Assembly: GCA_903832395.1 (NCBI GenBank)
Contig: CAILBF010000235.1
Span: forward strand, 1-6,684
Direction of reading: 5' to 3'
From: an uncultured Actinomycetes bacterium
GTDB taxonomy: Bacteria; Actinomycetota; Actinomycetes; Nanopelagicales; Nanopelagicaceae
DNA: 6,684 bases
Part shown: piece after piece, positions 5,430-6,684 of the stretch
Layout: every line of letters starts with the position of its first letter
Position numbering within the stretch: position 1 is the first letter of the stretch
The notes under the pieces: generated by a model
What the model was told of the DNA's origin: nothing
Database searches by the model: none
What the model saw: only the letters and a program-made list of their open reading frames with translations
Made by a program: the position numbers and the translations under genes

Positions 5430-6684
5430 TGGAAAATCCATTTGCGATCACGCTCTCTGTTAACTCTTCCCTTGCTAACCACACTGGCTCATGGCGCGTT
5501 GAAAAACCTGAGTATGTCCATCGCATGCCGCCATGTAACAATGCCTGCCCAGCTGGTGAAAACATTCAAAACTGGTTATATATCGCCGAAGATGGTTCAT
5601 ATGAAGCGGCTTGGCGCGCGCTAGTTGTCGATAATCCATTTCCAGCCATCATGGGTCGCGTTTGTTATCACCCATGCCAGAGCGTTTGTAACCGCGCCCA
5701 GTTGGATGAAGCGGTCGGAATTAACTCGATTGAGCGTTTTCTCGGTGATCATGCAATCGAAAAGGGTTGGAGTATTCCCGCCCCAAGCATTGAAAATGGC
5801 TTTAAAGTTTTAGTAGTCGGTGCAGGTCCTGCTGGATTATCTGCGGCATACCACTTGCGCAGCATGGGACACAGCGTCACGGTACGCGATGCAACTCACG
5901 CCCCCGGCGGCATGATGCGCTATGGAATTCCAAAATATCGCCTCCCCCGCGAAGTCTTAGATGCTGAAATCTCACGCATTAAAGACATGGGTGTTGTCTT
6001 TGAAATGAATACACGCGTTGACGATGTTCACGAGGCCCTAAATGAGGGCTTCAATGCGGTGTTTTTAGCTATCGGCGCCCAGTTGAGCAAGCGCGCCTAT
6101 ATTCCGGCAAGTGAAGCTGCGCGAATACTGGACGCGATTAAAGTTTTACATGATGTAGAAGATGGTAATCAGCCATTGCTTGGACGAAAAGTTGTTGTCT
6201 ATGGCGGCGGCAACACCGCGATGGATGTTGCACGCACAGCTAAAAGATTGGGTGCCGAAGAGGCCATCATTGTTTATCGCCGTACTCGCGATAAAGCTCC
6301 AGCAAATGATGAAGAGATTACCGAGGCCCTTGAAGAGGGAATTTTAGTTAAGTGGCTATCAACGGTTAAGCATGCCGATGAAAAATCGCTACAGATTGAA
6401 AAAATGGCGTTAGATGAAAATGGTTTCCCTCAACCTACAGGTGAATTTGAAATGCTAGAGGCCGACTCATTGATTTTAGCCCTTGGCCAAGAAGTTGATT
6501 TCTCTCTCCTTGGAAATAGCGCCGACATTGACACTAAAGATGGCGTGATGCCAGTTGATGCAACGATGATGACATCTCATCCTGGAATCTTTGCCGGTGG
6601 TGACATGATTCCCGCGGATCGAACGGTGACAACTGGTGTCGGCCATGGCAAGAAAGCTGCGCGCAATATCGATGCGTGGCTACG
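5429..6684 (+). CDS. GltD-like FAD/NAD(P)-binding oxidoreductase with N-terminal Fe-S cysteines, coupled to PorGAB; C-terminus cut by window edge
   Basis: 418 codons of a flavoprotein related to the glutamate synthase small subunit are visible, with no stop before the edge. The Fe-S domain (about 30-110) has C36-x3-C40-P and GRVCYHPCQSVC (C79, C83, C87), but lacks the CxxC pair that precedes these in true GltD. The FAD-binding Rossmann motif is VVGAGPAGLSAA (129-140), followed by PGGMMRYGIPKYRLP (159-173). The pyridine-nucleotide site is VVVYGGGNTAMD (255-266), with YRRTR (283-287), whose arginines suggest NADP(H). A second FAD contact is IFAGGDMIP (387-395), then TTGVGHGKKAARNIDAWL. The ATG overlaps the porB stop (TAATG). 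No large glutamate synthase gene is nearby. Related POR-linked proteins often carry a C-terminal ferredoxin (PorD-like) domain, which would lie past base 6684. The likely role is passing electrons between PorGAB and NAD(P)(H); a gltD label would probably mislead. Confidence 0.88.
   Translation, partial: MENPFAITLSVNSSLANHTGSWRVEKPEYVHRMPPCNNACPAGENIQNWLYIAEDGSYEAAWRALVVDNPFPAIMGRVCYHPCQSVCNRAQLDEAVGINSIERFLGDHAIEKGWSIPAPSIENGFKVLVVGAGPAGLSAAYHLRSMGHSVTVRDATHAPGGMMRYGIPKYRLPREVLDAEISRIKDMGVVFEMNTRVDDVHEALNEGFNAVFLAIGAQLSKRAYIPASEAARILDAIKVLHDVEDGNQPLLGRKVVVYGGGNTAMDVARTAKRLGAEEAIIVYRRTRDKAPANDEEITEALEEGILVKWLSTVKHADEKSLQIEKMALDENGFPQPTGEFEMLEADSLILALGQEVDFSLLGNSADIDTKDGVMPVDATMMTSHPGIFAGGDMIPADRTVTTGVGHGKKAARNIDAWL

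Noticed and set aside
5353..5565. Minus-strand frame across the porB/flavoprotein junction
   Set aside because: It is antisense to two conserved genes with clear motifs and has no features of its own.
5442..6347. Short plus-strand frames (about 60 codons) inside the last gene
   Set aside because: They are out of frame with the continuous GltD-like coding sequence, which reads openly from 5429 to the window end with all family motifs in order.
5429..6684. Calling the last gene gltD (glutamate synthase small subunit)
   Set aside because: There is no gltB upstream, the Fe-S cysteine pattern differs, and the gene is translationally coupled to porB, so a POR-linked electron-transfer role is more likely.
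1..6684. CRISPR arrays, insertion sequences, tRNA or rRNA genes, phage genes
   Set aside because: No regularly spaced repeats, transposase motifs, terminal inverted repeats, cloverleaf-like segments or rRNA-like stretches were seen; coding density leaves almost no room for them.

Overview
The window looks like a piece of chromosome from an actinobacterium with an unusually low GC content for that phylum (below about 50% by eye, with many A/T-ending codons). The ribosome recycling factor and the frr-cdsA-rlmN gene order are typically actinobacterial. Streamlined aquatic Actinobacteria of the acI / Nanopelagicales type would fit, but that is inference from composition and gene order, not a demonstrated identity. 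Gene packing is very tight: all seven genes are almost back to back, and the only real intergenic space is the 199-bp divergent region at 2473-2671.

Left arm (1-2472, minus strand): an frr - cdsA - rlmN operon. It encodes ribosome recycling factor, CDP-diacylglycerol synthase (an integral membrane enzyme of phospholipid synthesis), and the radical-SAM RNA methyltransferase RlmN, which is cut by the left edge of the window. frr-cdsA are 13 bp apart and cdsA-rlmN overlap by ATGA. pyrH, which normally precedes frr in Actinobacteria, is not here: frr is the first gene and faces a divergent operon.

Right arm (2672-6684, plus strand): a four-gene, translationally coupled operon for a pyruvate-type 2-oxoacid oxidoreductase. 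It encodes a gamma subunit (porG), an alpha subunit (porA), a beta subunit (porB, with TPP and 4Fe-4S motifs) and a GltD-like FAD/NAD(P) flavoprotein with N-terminal Fe-S cysteines, cut by the right edge. The usual small ferredoxin-like delta subunit (PorD) is missing between gamma and alpha. The GltD-like flavoprotein takes the position of the electron acceptor and may supply the missing ferredoxin domain from its unseen C-terminus. The working model is that PorGAB decarboxylates pyruvate with CoA to acetyl-CoA and CO2, and passes the electrons through Fe-S clusters to the flavoprotein and on to NAD(P)+, or runs in reverse. This is the most interesting system in the window.

The central intergenic region holds a strong Shine-Dalgarno for frr, a possible frr -10 box, a CRP/FNR-like imperfect palindrome, a 20-bp-spaced direct repeat, and a small upstream ORF with its own good Shine-Dalgarno that overlaps the GTG start of porG. 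No tRNA, rRNA, insertion sequence, CRISPR array or convincing terminator was seen.
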